Shown here: one piece after another, positions 33,363 through 43,812 of the stretch
Layout: the number at the start of each line of letters is the position of its first letter
Position numbering within the stretch: position 1 is the stretch's first letter
Assembly (NCBI GenBank): GCA_039090855.1
Contig: CM077016.1
Span: forward strand, 51,789,436-51,853,435
Source of the DNA: Macrothele yani
Taxonomy: Eukaryota; Arthropoda; Arachnida; Araneae; Macrothelidae
Direction: 5' to 3'
Length of the DNA: 64,000 nt
Program-made: the position numbers and the translations under genes
The notes under the pieces: model-generated
Told to the model about the DNA's origin: nothing
What the model saw: the letters and a program-made list of their open reading frames with translations, nothing else
The model's database searches: none

Positions 33363-33635
33363 ACTGTTACGGCGTGGTTTGACGATATTTCCGTATCGTG
33401 TGTGGACTGGCCAACATAGAGCCCTGATCTTAATCCCATAGAGCACCTATGGGATGAATTAGAGCGCCGCATAAGAAGTTTGGAACCAAGGCCTACTACT
33501 AAGTAACAGTTAGCGGCAAGATTATGTACTGAATGGAAGCGCATACCTATTGCTGTGTTCCAAAACCTTGTCGAAAGCATGTCTCGAAGGGTCAGTGCAT
33601 GCATTAAGGCCAAAGGTGGACCGACACCGTACTAA
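33363..33635 (+). pseudogene. Tc1-like transposase T4, 3' part
   Basis: Continues the transposase cut by the LINE: RTVTAWFDDISVSCVDWPT, a stop, then SPDLNPIEHLWDELERRIRS (catalytic E), a further stop, and LVESMSRRVSACIKAKGG ending PTPY and TAA at 33633-33635. Across the target duplication the spacing from the second D to this E is 34 codons, which shows the LINE interrupted a contiguous transposase. Confidence 0.88.
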
Positions 33636-33759
33636 TGTATGTCAATAAATGCTATTTTGTGTTTCTCTTCTAGGTGTCAGGTGACTTTTGTCAATATAGT
33701 GTATATAAACACACGCACACACATATACAGCCCTTTCTCCCAAGTGGAATTCCTGAGTG

Positions 33760-34318
33760 TGCCACTGTCTCCAACCAATTTTTATACGTCGATTAATTTC
33801 TTGATCAATGTGACTTTTGATTTATATCTGCTGTTCAAGGCAAACGTAGGTATCTGTTATCTCCAGCTTTGCCCCATCAATCGATAAATCTTCATTTCTT
33901 GTTAAAGTATTGTACAATGTACATCAATTTTGTCTTCTGAAAGTTCATTTTTTAATCCCACTTCTTTACTTCTGTCAGCAAGTTCGTGGATCATACTGTG
34001 CAGTTCTGAAGGGGCAGTTGCAAAAATTACTACATCTCAAGAAAAAGAAGGTATGTTAAATGATCTCCGTTAAATCTTCATACCTTTGTTTTCCCAGTTC
34101 AGTGATTGAAAGACACTTTGCCATGTGGCATTGCAGAGTTTTGAGATATGGCGTCACCTTGTCGTACTCCATTTTCAATTTTTATTGGTGCTGTGTCCTC
34201 AAATAGCAAAACCATTGCACTTGCATTTTCGTAGATGTTACTAATAATAATACTAATCTTTGCATCTTCAATAAAGCAGGATTTCAAAGCAATCGTAAAT
34301 GCTGATGGTTTCTCCTAA
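33760..34318 (-). mobile_element. RTE-clade LINE, RT fragment (copy 4)
   Basis: On the minus strand: FTIALKSCFIEDAKISIIIS, NIYENASAMVLLFEDTAPIK, IENGVRQGDAIS (RT motif B region), then in other frames KKWD.KMNFQKTKLMY and HIDQEINRRIKIGW, matching copies 1 and 2. Truncated on both sides; the upper side ends at the mariner that starts at 34323. Decayed. Confidence 0.82.
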
Positions 34319-34322
34319 TATA

Positions 34323-35635
34323 CACAGTGTGGCAAAGAATTTTTAAGCCTGGGTCTGTAAAATGAAATAGAATCAAGAAATTATAATTTGTTTTGGTTTG
34401 TTATTCAAAATAAATCTCTCCGGCTTCAATACACTTGTTACAGCGATTTAATAACGATTCGAATGCCTGTTCCAGTTCACTTTGCGGAATTGCCTCCAAA
34501 GCACGCGTCGAAGCTGTTTGTATGGTCGAAATATCATCGAAATAACACCCTTTTAACGTCATTTTAAGTTTTGGGAATAAAGAAAAGTCGCATGGTGCTA
34601 AATCAGGCGAATACGGTGGGTGATTCAACACACAGACGTTATTTTTCGACAAAAATCTAAGAACAAGAAGTGAGGTGTGACTGGGTGCGTTATCGTGCAA
34701 CAAACACCAACCGTTTTCATCTCGATATTCTGGACAAATGCGACAAATTCTGCCCATCAAACGCCTCAAAACATTTAAATAAAACTCACCAGTAATTGCT
34801 TGTCCACTTGGAACAAATCCTTTGTGGATAATACCTTTACGATCGAAGAATGTAATGAGAATTGCTTTGATTTTCGATGGAACTTTTCTTGTTTTTTGGC
34901 TTGTGGTGAGTTTTTTGACTTCCATTCCGCACTTTGTCGCTTTGTTTTAGGATCATATTGAAAACAACATGTTTCATCACCTGTAACAATCGATTTTAAG
35001 AAGTTTGAATCATTTTCTGCTGCTGAAATGATGTCTCTGCAATGTGCACTTCTCCTTGATTTTTGTTCATTGGTTAACGTGTATGGAACAAATTTAGCAC
35101 AGACTTTTGTTTTGCCCAAATCTTCATGCAGGATGGTTCGAATCGTTTCTTTGTTCATGTTTAAAGACTCTTTCCATCATTCTTAGTGACGCACATCGAT
35201 TATTTGCCACGAAATCACGCACTTTTTCAAAAATATCAGGTGTCCTAGATGAACTTGGTCTTCCGGTATGCTTATCATCTTCTAGCGTATCTCTTCCGTC
35301 CAAAAAACGTTTGTGCCACAGGAAAGCATTTGATCTACTTAAACAAAACTCACCGTAAACTTGTTTCATCAGTTGGTACGTTTCCGAGGCACTTTTACCA
35401 AGTTTTGCGTTAAATTTATTAACAGCCCTTTGTTCCATCTTAATAATTCAACATGAAAAAAATTTTACTTTTCTAATGAACGGCCGTTTCGTTTGAGTTA
35501 CTTTAACAACTGCGCAGTACTTTTGGCAGAAAGCAAGCAGATGGTCACGGTTTATAACGCATTCACGATTACACTGGTGGCGCCACCGTGGGCTGAAATC
35601 TAGCATTGGTCTTAAAAATTCTTTGACGCACTGTG
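34323..35635 (-). mobile_element. mariner element a, pseudogene (coding 34401-35438)
   Basis: The ends CACAGTGTGGCAAAGAATTT (34323) and the complementary TTCTTTGACGCACTGTG (ending 35635) are mariner inverted repeats; TA precedes the left end. Transposase in three frames: MEQRAVNKFNAKLGKSASET... to KHTGRPSSSRTPDIFEKVRD, then NKETIRTILHEDLGKTKVCA with FVPYTLTNEQ and VTGDETCCFQYDP (first D), then LLHDNAPSHTSLL (second D) and PPYSPDLAPCDFSLFP (third D). One extra A in the codons after MME shifts the frame, plus at least one more shift near SPQAKK. Close relative of elements b and c. Confidence 0.92.
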
Positions 35636-35879
35636 CATATATATTGTAAGATTTTCACAGGTGAAATTTTTTTTTGCAAACGAACGCTAGGAAACATCCA
35701 AAACTGGGATATTCTATTTTATACATGTTCAATTCAGTTTGCACTGTTTTTAGTAAAATAAGATAATATACTGTGGACTCAAAATTATTTCTTATTTGGT
35801 GCAGTATTTTCCCGTCTGTTTCAAGAAAACAGCGATACCACAGACATGTAGATTTCGATTGGATAGAAACAAGTTATTA
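35636..35879. other. Intergenic, short
   Basis: AT-rich spacer that starts with a TA run (CATATATATTG) next to the mariner end. Nothing else recognised. Confidence 0.4.
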
Positions 35880-36312
35880 AAATCACGCAATGCGTTGATT
35901 ATGATACGCTTTCCAACATGCCAGAAACCATTACTCAAGTTATTGCTCAAGTTATGAGGATAATGGCTGTGGAATAAATCTCGCTCCTGTGCTGACCTTT
36001 GATCCCATTTCGATTATATTAAACAAAATTGGTTCAGTATACCTCCGGAACAAATATTAAAGTTTTGTCGCAATCGAAGCATTTTCACGTAAGTTAAGAC
36101 GCATAAGGGCGATGGAATGGATCCTGCTCCTATGTCCTGACCTTTGACCCCATTTCGCCCATTTCAATAGGGTTCATTCTCAGGTTGTCCCCTACACATA
36201 CTAAAATTTCATCGAACTCGAACCATTATTGCGCGAGTTATCGTGCGGACAGACAAACAAAGCTGGAGCATATACGCTTCTTCAACCTACGGTTGGAAAG
36301 CGTAAAAAAACA
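35880..36312 (+). repeat. Dispersed repeat R, copy 1
   Basis: Starts near TACGCTTTCCAACATGCCAG and ends with CTTCTTCAACCTACGGTTGG followed by AAAGCGTAAA, so the two ends are an inverted pair around CGCTTTCCAAC. The interior carries the phrases CCTTTGACCCCATTTCG and CCTACACATACTAAAATTTC. Other copies are at 52765-53225 (opposite strand) and 54672-56200. No coding potential. Confidence 0.75.
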
Positions 36313-37105
36313 ACCAAATCATCACTTTTCTGAACTCCAAACGTTAATATTCCACTCTTCCTTTAACATTTAAAAGAGAGTAATGACATTTAGATTGTAG
36401 AAGTCGTTTTATGCTCATTTCTTCTTAATTGCGGAATTTTTAAAATTTAGCTCCTCGTGTCACATTGTGCACTAATGAAAATTCCAAAATAAAACATTGA
36501 ATATCTTTCTACTTTTTTTTTTTTTAAATGTCGCTGGAAACTGTGAGAGGTTGCACGCTAGTGTAAAACAAGTTATAAAACATAAGAAAACGAGTAAAAA
36601 CTGTTTTAATAAAATGTGTCCGTGACTTCAAACCCAGTGATTTGCATATTTTAAATTAGTGTTCATAATTACAGATTTTAAACAAGTGTTAGGAAAAACA
36701 GAATAACTTAATACGGTTTTGTTTCGAGAAATGTTTCTTAAGGAACAGTACGATATGGAGGAAGAGTGATTCATATTTACGAGGCTCGCAAGGTGAAAAA
36801 ACATTTAAAAAAAAGAGTGCTCATTAGAAGGCTTCCACACCAAGTATTTCGTCATGGAAATAAACTGAAAAAACACATAATTACTGCTTAATATATTTAA
36901 ATGAGAGAACTCAGAAAAAATGCTGAATATGTGGAAAAATAAGAGTTCAACACCTCAGGTGATATGGAATTAATAGCGTGTCATATTTGCCGCATAATAA
37001 CTTCGTAAAATATATGTTACAATAAGCTTTAAACGACGTTAGCTTTATTAAAAATGTACACATACCGTGTGTGTGTGTGTGTTTGTGTACATATATATAT
37101 ATATA
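36313..37105. other. Intergenic, ends in GT/TA microsatellites
   Basis: AT-rich DNA without recognised features; 37063-37105 holds a (GT)n and (AT)n stretch next to the mariner end. Confidence 0.45.
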
Positions 37106-38410
37106 CACATAGCGCGTTAAAGAATTTTTAAGACTGGCCCTAGATTTCATCCTACGGTGGCGCCACCAGTGTAATCGCGAATGCGTTATAAACCGTGACC
37201 ATCTGCTTGCTTTCTGCCAAAAGTACTGCGCAGTTGTTAAAGTAACTCAAACGAAACGGCCGTTCATTAGAGAAGTAAATTTTTTTCATGTTGAATTGTT
37301 AAGATGGAACAAAGGGCTGTTATTAAATTTAACGCAAAACTTGGTAAAAGTGCCTCGGAAACGTACCAACTGATGAAACAAGTTTACGGTGAGTTTTGTT
37401 TAAGTAGATCAAATGTTTTCCTGTGGCACAAACGTATTTTGGACGGAAGAGAGACGATAGAAGATGATAAGCATACCGGAAGACCAAGTTCATCTAGGAC
37501 ACCTGAGATCATTGAAAAAGTGCGTGATTTCGTGGCAAACAATCGATGTGCGTCACTAAGAATGATGGAAGAGTCTTTAAACCTGAACAAAGAAACGATT
37601 CGATTCATCCTTCATGAAGATTTGGGCAAAACAAAAGTCTGCTAAATTTGTTCCACACACGTTAACCAATGAACAAAAATCAAGGAGAAGTGCACATTGC
37701 AGAGACATTATTTCAGCCGCTGAAAATGATCCAAACTTCTTAAAATCCATTGTTACTGGTGATGAAACACGGTGTTTTCAATATGATCCAAAAACAAAGC
37801 GACAAAGTGCGGAATGGAAGTCAAAAAACTCGCCACAAGCCAAAAAAAACAAGAAAAGTTCCATCGAAAATCAAAACAACATTCTTCGATCGTAAAGGTA
37901 TTATCCACAAAGGATTTGTTCCAAGTGGACAAACAATTACTGGTGAGTTTTATTTAAATGTTTTGAGGCGTTTGATGGGCAGAATTTGTCGCATTCGTCC
38001 AGAATATCGAGATGAAAACAGTTGGCGTTTTGTTGCACGAAAATGCACCCAGTCACACCTCACTTCTTGTTCTTAGATTTTTGGCGAAAAATAACGTCTG
38101 TGTGTTGAATCATCCACCGTATTTGCCTGATTTAGCACCCTGCGACTTTTTTTAATTCCCAAAACTTAAAATGACGTTAAAAGGGTGTTATTTTGATGAT
38201 ATTTCGACCATACAAACAGCTTCGACGCTTGCTTTGGAGGCAATTCCGCAAAGTGAACTGGAACAGGCATTCGAATCATTATTAAATCGCTGTAACAAGT
38301 GTATTGAAGCCGGAGTGACTTATTTTGAATAACAAACCAAAACAAATTATAATTTCTTGTTTCTATTTCATTTTACAGACCCAGTCTTAAAAATTCTTTG
38401 ACGCACTGTG
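37106..38410 (+). mobile_element. mariner element b, pseudogene (coding 37304-38332)
   Basis: Same family as a and c. Left end CACATAGCGCGTTAAAGAAT after a TA run, right end ...TTCTTTGACGCACTGTG at 38410. Transposase starts MEQRAVIKFNAKLGKSASET; a 2-bp deletion in the KTKVC codons (about 37640) shifts the frame; a deletion of about a dozen bases precedes FFDRKGIIHKGFVPSGQTIT; then shifts after NSW and a stop after FFLI-like codons. Motifs of all three catalytic Asp regions remain visible. Opposite orientation to copy a. Confidence 0.92.
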
Positions 38411-38553
38411 GATAAACAGTATATGCACTCCTTGTCATAAAAATCCGCGCACAAAGAAGGAGGCCTCCGATTGAAATGAGATTTTAGTAGTGAGATTGTA
38501 CATACCAAGGACAGAAATTATTACAATTTCACAGCAGCAGGACAATTTTCCGG

Positions 38554-39567
38554 TCAGCGTTGGTACCGCGTCGGACCGCCTCGTGCTGGGATACGGTCCG
38601 ACATGGAGTCAAAGAGACGCTGTATGTTATCCTGAGACAGATTGGCCCACACTTCTTGCAACTGACGCTCTAAATCACGAACACTGGGACATGGAGAAAG
38701 CTGGCGTCCCATCTGGTCCCACACGTGCTCGATGGGCGAAAGATCAGGCGATCTAGCAGGCCACGGAAGCGTCTGAGCATGACGTAGACTGTCGTGGGAA
38801 ACCAGAGCGGTGTGCGTACGGGCGTCATCTCGTTGGAAAATGACTCCGGCCCGCCCCGTAAGGAAAGGCAGCACACGGAGCCGCAGGATCTCCTGTACGT
38901 AGCGCTGGGCTGTCAACGTCCCCCAGATCACTGCGAAGGAAATCCGGCTGTAATCCGCGATAGCTCCCCAGACCATCACACCTGCAGTTCGGAACGTGTG
39001 CCATTTTACATTGAGGTTGGGATTGCAGCGCTCACTTGCAGTCCTCCACATTCTCACACGGCGGTCGTCTGTTCCCATACAGAAGAGGGATTCGTCGCTG
39101 AACACTATACGTCGCCAGCCCGTAGCATTCCACGTTGCTCGCTGCTGATACCACTGCAATCGACGCCGATCAGGTATTAATGGCAGAAAATGTAAATGCC
39201 GTAGAGAGTGCAGATTCGCCTCTGCCAGGCATCTGGAAATGGTTCTGGCGGACACAGGAGTCCCTTGTACAGCCGCCACATGTTTCTGGATATCGGAGAA
39301 GGACGTCGTTGCATCTGTGCGTGCCGCTCTAACGATCCCGCGATCCTCTGTGCTGGTGGTGTGCTTGGGTCGTCCAGAGCCAGTCCGCCATGTCCGAGTG
39401 CCTTCCCGTGTCCATTGCTCCCAGCACGATCACACCGTACTATCCAACCGGCCATAATGGAGACTAATCCGGCTCGCCGGCCAACCTGTCTCTCTCATCC
39501 CGACGATACGGCCTCGTTCAAACTCCTTCAGTTGTCCGTACGTACACCTACGGCGGCTACTCGGCAT
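38554..39567 (-). pseudogene. Tc1-like transposase T5, one nonsense codon, DD32E
   Basis: ATG at 39567 (MPSSRRRCTYGQLKEFERGR), HTH region with RETGWPASRISLHYGRLDST, one TGA at 39430-39432 where an Arg is expected, then SCWEQWTREG, DIQKHVAAVQGTPVSARTIS. DDE core: IVFSDESLFCMG (first D), FQRDDARTHTALVS (second D), WPARSPDLSPIEHVWD (E). Exactly 32 codons separate the second D from the E, not 34. Ends GGPTRYQR. Except for that stop the frame is continuous over 337 codons, so this copy died recently. Confidence 0.9.
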
Positions 39568-39584
39568 GTATATTGCTCAGGGAT

Positions 39585-39808
39585 TTTTTTAATTTTTTTT
39601 ATTGGAGGTTTAACGACCACCGTGAGCAACTCAATGGGATATATGCAGTCGCCCGTCCCTAATTTAGGGTCACTGGTTTCAGGAAAGGGAGAGAGCCAGT
39701 TCCGAAAGACAAGCACAACATCCATGCCTCACCGGGATTCCAACCCGGAGCCCTTTCGGACGAACGATCAGAGGCCATCGCTTAGACCACTGCGCCACCG
39801 GGGCGGCA
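39585..39808 (-). mobile_element. tRNA-derived SINE inside Tc1 element T5
   Basis: Main SINE family, minus strand, with box A TGGCGCAGTGGTCTAAGCG and a slightly decayed box B (GGGTTGGAATCCCGG). Target duplication TYGCTCAGGGAT: 39573-39584 and 39809-39820 with one mismatch. It inserted into the 5' leader of the T5 transposase, just upstream of its ATG. Confidence 0.94.
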
Positions 39809-40127
39809 TCGCTCAGGGATCTCACTTGACTCTTACCGTGCACTTCTGCACGAATGTGGAGTCCCCTATGCGGCGCCATATAATTCCCAACGATTGCGAT
39901 TGCAGCTCCCGTGTTGGACGCGCTGGCATGCGGTATTGCACGAAAATTTAATCATTTGCATGTCAGCCTTTCTTGTAGATATTCGCCGAGTTTCGCGTTA
40001 ATCGCACGGTTTTTTTCTAGGTGCGCGGATATTTAAGATAGTGAGTGTATATATACATGGTCGAGTTGCATTATTGTGACCTCCAGCTAATACCAAGGGT
40101 AACCGCCATGAGCAGCGCGGACAGCAG

Positions 40128-41153
40128 CTAGAAGGACTGGAAGGTGTTCACAGGTATGAGGAGCCATGCTAACTGCAGTGCATCTGACAGCGGCCGGAGG
40201 GTGCGTGGTGAAGGATCCATAGAGCGAACACGATTGAAGTGGTCGCACAGATGCTCAATCGGGCTTAATTCCGGGGAATTAGAAGACCAGGGAAATACTT
40301 TGAAGTCTTCATCGTGCTCTTCCAACCACTCTCGGACATTTCTAGCTGTGTGACACGTCGCATTGTCGTGCTGGAAGATTCCATCCGCCCAAGGGATGAC
40401 AATCAGCATGTATGGGTGTACGTGGTCTGCAAGGATGGATTCATAGCGAATTCGATGAATTCATTTCGAATTTTATTCATAACGATAACGTAGTCTGCAA
40501 GGATGATTCGTAACGTGCTTTCCACAGGTATGAGTGGACCCAGAGAATGTCACGAAAACATTCCCCAGACCATAACGCTGCCCAACCAGCTTGTGTTCTT
40601 CCAGCAATGGTTGAAGAGTGTTTGTTCTCCGATGTTTCTCGCCTTATACGCCAACGTCCATCCGTTCGATAAAGCAGAAAACGTGACTCATCGGAGAAAG
40701 CAATCCTTTGCCAATCAGCGTAGGTCCAATTCCGACAATGCCGTGCAAATGTAAGCCTTTTCTGCCGATGCACCTTCGTTAGCATAGGTGCAGTCACCAA
40801 GCGTCTGCATCGGAACCCCATACACAGCTGTGTTCGTTGAACTGTCGTTTTAGACACACTTCCAGTAGCCCCCTGGTTCATTCGGCCAGTGAGTTGCTCC
40901 ACTGTAGCGTGTCGATCTGCCCTCACGCGCCTATGAAGCCGACGTTCACCTCTCACATCAATGGCACGTGGTGCACCGCAGTTTCCACATCGCTTATTCG
41001 CAATGGTGGTATTTCTCCAATCACGATGCACTTTAACCACAACAGCACTCGAACAGTTCACAAACTGCGCTGTTTCAGAAATACTGCCACCCTTGTCCCG
41101 AAAGCCGATAATAATCCCTTTTGCAAATTTGACAAATCGCTCCTTTTATTCAT
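40128..41153 (-). pseudogene. Tc1-group transposase T6, DD36E, frameshifted
   Basis: ATG at 41153 (MNKRSDLSNLQKG), frameshift, then FVNCSSAVVVKVHRDWRNTT (HTH), RADRHATVEQLTGRMNQGAT, VSKTTVQRTQL, WQRIAFSDESRFLLYRTDGR (first D). After an insertion at 40438-40492 the frame resumes with GIFQHDNATCHTARNVREWL (second D) and SNSPELSPIEHLCDHF (E). I count 36 codons between the second D and the E, the spacing reported for the DD36E (Incomer-type) group. Ends at 40128. Confidence 0.87.
40425..40505. repeat. 68-bp duplication-type insertion in T6
   Basis: GTCTGCAAGGATG occurs at 40425-40437 and 40493-40505. The 55 bases between them (40438-40492) have no counterpart in a normal transposase and shift its frame. 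The 13-bp repeats look like a target-site duplication around a very short insert, or a microhomology-driven filler. Confidence 0.65.
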
Positions 41154-41301
41154 GACAGCAATGAGTGATATGTTTTCAGAATGCCTACAGCACACCTTAT
41201 ATAACCTACAAGCCAGCTCACTACACGTGCCGTCTTTCAACGGCTGCGCGCTGTTGACCTCAAAATAGGAGGTGGTCACAATAATGTGACTCGACTGTGT
41301 A

Positions 41302-41840
41302 AGTAGCACCGCGGAGAGAGTTGTAAACTCTCGAAAAGAAGTAAAAATAAAAGCAGACGGTTACGGTTCGAAGTTTTAGATCCATGTCCGTCCACTGGCG
41401 CGCTGTTCTATTGAGATCTTAAGGGTCAAATTGCTGCCATGAGTCTCTATGGAAGATTTACCTAGGAGTCTCCTGCTCTTTGGCCGATATCGTACGGCTC
41501 CCCTTTATATACTTCGCATCGCGGGTGAAGTCTTCCCTCAGATTTGCATACAGTGCATTGCGTGTTCTTCAGTCGCGCAGTCGGTGTGGCCTCCATTTTG
41601 AGAAATCTTTGAATATCTTGAAATTCGAACACAGCTCCAGGCGTGCAAGGATATAGTGGCCTCCACCCTAAGACACTTCGGAACGTGTGTGTGTGTATGT
41701 GTGAAGGGGGAGGAGGGGTAGCAAAAGGAAATGTAGAAATGAAATACTGTGCACCCTGTTTACATCATGATGAAACTAGTTCACAAATACAGTATATATT
41801 CCTACTTCCGAAATTTTTTCCGGATTGCAAACATGAAATA
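41302..41840. other. Intergenic, possible core-promoter-like patch
   Basis: No coding region. CCCCTTTATATACTTC near 41500-41515 is a TATA-like box, with TCAGAT about 30 bases later and TTCAGTC further on. This could be part of an LTR or promoter, but nothing else supports it. Confidence 0.3.
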
Positions 41841-42460
41841 CACTCACGGACAATGAAATTTGCGCACGAATAAGGAAGCATCGGATTGAACTGAAATTTT
41901 ATGCACGTAATGATACACATGATGGCAAAAGCAGAGCTGCAGGACAATTACAGAGTGATCTGTGGCACGCAGTCCGGCTATCTTCAATAGCGCGTCGCAC
42001 CGCCTCGTGCGGCGATACATGTTGCAATAGCGTCCAGCATGGAGGCAAACAGACGCCTGATGTTGTCCTGCGGCGATACATGTTGCAATACCGTCCGGCA
42101 TTGGAGGCAAACAGACGCCTGATGTTGTCCTGCGGCAGACTGGCCCACACGTGTTCGATAGGGACATGTCCATGGAGCGGGCAGGCCATGGAAGTGTCTG
42201 GACATGACGTAGGCAGCCCTGGGCAACCCGAGCTGTGTGTGGGCGGGCATTATCCTGCTAGTACAGCGCACGTGGAATGCCGGCCAGGAATGGTAGCACA
42301 TAGGGCCGTAGGATCTCATCCACATACCGCTGGCCCGTCAATGATCCACGTACCACTACTAGAGCTGACCAGCTATCGTAGGCAATGGCTCCCCAGACCA
42401 TAATGCCTGCATTGGGGAAGGTGTGGCGCTCGATAGCGAGATTCGAATCGTGCCGCTGTA
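41841..42460 (-). mobile_element. Tc1-like DNA transposon T7, truncated (same family as T2)
   Basis: Left end after TA: CACTCACGGACAATGAAATT, matching T2. Minus-strand transposase pieces: SNLAIERHTFPNAGIMVWGA, SLTGQRYVDEILRPYVLPFL, a stop, then QDNARPHTARVAQGCLRHVQ and TLPWPARS, then a shifted version of SPIEHVWASL. The C-terminal region has a tandem duplication of about 60 bp (42009-42068 and 42069-42130) coding CRRTTSGVCLP-like repeats. The 5' half is missing beyond about 42460. Second D to E spacing is 32 codons when the frameshift is allowed for. Confidence 0.83.
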
Positions 42461-42653
42461 TAGTGAACATAGGAACCAAGAAGCTTATATTTGTGCGTTT
42501 TGATATTCGTTAGGTTGTGTCGGATTTTGCAGACTCGAACAGTTCGCAGGTAATCTAGGAATTACCACATGGCGTGATGCGACTTGTGATATGTAAATTT
42601 AAAGCATCAAGGCTGATCTCTTTAAAGCACTGGTCAATTGGTTAGTGACATCA
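42461..42653. other. Short spacer
   Basis: Nothing recognised. It includes the left target duplication of the next SINE (AGTGACATCA, 42644-42653). Confidence 0.4.
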
Positions 42654-42888
42654 GGGTTTTTGTTTTGTTTTGTTTTTTATTGAAGGTTTAAAGACCACAG
42701 TGAGCAACTCGATGGGCTATAAGCAGTCACCCGTCCCTAATTTAGGGCAACTGGTTCAAGGGAAGGGAGAGAGCCAGTGCCGTAAGACAAACACAACGTC
42801 CATGCCTTACCGGAACTCGTAACCGGACCCTTCACGGATGAATGGTCATTAGCCAGCGCTCAGACCACTGCGCAACCGGGGTGACGTC
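42654..42888 (-). mobile_element. tRNA-derived SINE, older copy with target duplication
   Basis: Minus strand. Diverged head (CACCCCGGTTGCGCAGTGGT, box B GGTTACGAGTTCC) and a clear body (GGCACTGGCTCTCTCCCTTC, CCCTAAATTAGGGACGGGTG). Exact 10-bp duplication AGTGACATCA at 42644-42653 and 42889-42898. Confidence 0.92.
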
Positions 42889-43082
42889 AGTGACATCAAT
42901 TCTAAGAGAATTGTGCTACAGTAAAGGGGATGATGGATCAGAGCCAAATTTGTGACTTTTCTTATACGGGTTTAAACTTGAACACCACACTAGAGTTGGA
43001 AACGGATAAAAATTTTTGGACCCAGATGTCCCATAACTGGACCCGACCCGGAACCGTAGTTGATCCGGATAGTTTGCAACCT

Positions 43083-43812
43083 TAGCTATATTGGCCAAAG
43101 TAAAAATCCTCTGCATCTTAGGATTAATGGTCACAGGTCTCTAGTAAACAAGTTCTCTAATTCAGGAGCGAACCCCTCCACAAACGCCAACCAGTACTCT
43201 ACCTTTGAATTAGAGCATTTCCATACTCATGGTTTTGACAAAGTGAAAATAGAGGTACTACATATTATCCCTGACCTCTATGCTCGGCTTGAAACTGAAT
43301 CCCTTGAAATTTTGCAGCATCAGTCTCTTTATCCCTATGGCCTTAATTCCACTCTATCTGACAATAAGCATAATCAGCATAAATTTTCAATTCGTGAACT
43401 CTTCTTTCTTGTTAATAATAAGAGCTGCTCTAGAGGTAATAGAGGACAGAGGTTATTTCGCACATCAAGCAAAGTTGATTTTGCTAACTTGCTAAAAACT
43501 CTGGAAAGCTTTAAAACTGGCACTAATTTTGTTAAAAATACTTACAAAATTCTCAAGTCCTTCAAGCACTCTGTCCTTAAATGTTTTTTCAAATTCTGGA
43601 ATGAAACTGCTGACCATGTTGATAAGCATGTTTTTGCTTTGGTTCTGGACATTCTTAAACATATTCTTAAGGATAAAATTTCTCTTAAAGAATTTTCCAG
43701 TAATTTTGTTACCATCAGGTTCCTAAATAAAGCCTACGATAATCTCAATGTAAGGAAGCTGTTCTACAATAATGCAATTTTTTTCCCATCCACAGGCACC
43801 AGTCTATTGTAA
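43083..43812 (+). pseudogene. GIY-YIG endonuclease domain of the Penelope-like element (5'-truncated)
   Basis: The frame starts in the middle of the domain: SYIGQSKNPLHLRINGHRS (YIG at 43087-43095, then the catalytic-type Arg and an H), FELEHFHTHGFDKVKIEVLH, LYARLETESLEILQHQSLYP (with the conserved Glu) and YPYGLNSTLSDNKHNQ. The GIY half was lost by truncation. The remaining 150 residues are a linker rich in Phe/Lys. The frame ends at 43812 after a T-run at about 43778-43784, where one indel moves it out of frame with the RT part. Confidence 0.82.

Larger units (their letters stand above)
26052..33701 (+). mobile_element. Tc1-like DNA transposon T4, split by a Tx1-type LINE
   Basis: The outer inverted repeats are CACCATACTGACAAAACTCA at 26052 and its counterpart ending at 33701 (CACTATATTGACAAAAGTCA on the complement), with TA at 26050-26051 and 33702-33703. 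Taking out the LINE (26921-33349) and one copy of its 13-bp target duplication leaves about 1.2 kb, a normal Tc1 size. The two transposase halves then join in frame through the second D to E interval, which confirms the nesting. Confidence 0.93.
38426..40047 (-). mobile_element. Tc1-like DNA transposon T5 (DD32E spacing), carrying a SINE
   Basis: Inverted repeats of about 27 bp: CACTCCTTGTCATAAAAATC at 38426 and complement CACTCACTATCTTAAATATC at the right end (40047). The transposase 38554-39567 has a single stop. A SINE (39585-39808) lies between the transposase start and the right end. Element without SINE is about 1.4 kb. Directly beyond the right end is a TATATATA run and then element T6. 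Confidence 0.92.
40056..41299 (-). mobile_element. Tc1-group DNA transposon T6 (DD36E spacing)
   Basis: 1244 bp with inverted repeats: CATGGTCGAGTTGCATTATT (left, 40056) and complement CACAGTCGAGTCACATTATT (right end 41299), with TA at 40054-40055 and 41300-41301. It is separated from the T5 end by only eight bases of TA repeat. Transposase relic at 40128-41153. Confidence 0.92.

Noticed and set aside
41490..41580. TATA plus initiator-like core promoter
   Set aside because: TATA-like words are common in this AT-rich DNA and no gene or LTR follows; kept only as a note in the intergenic entry.
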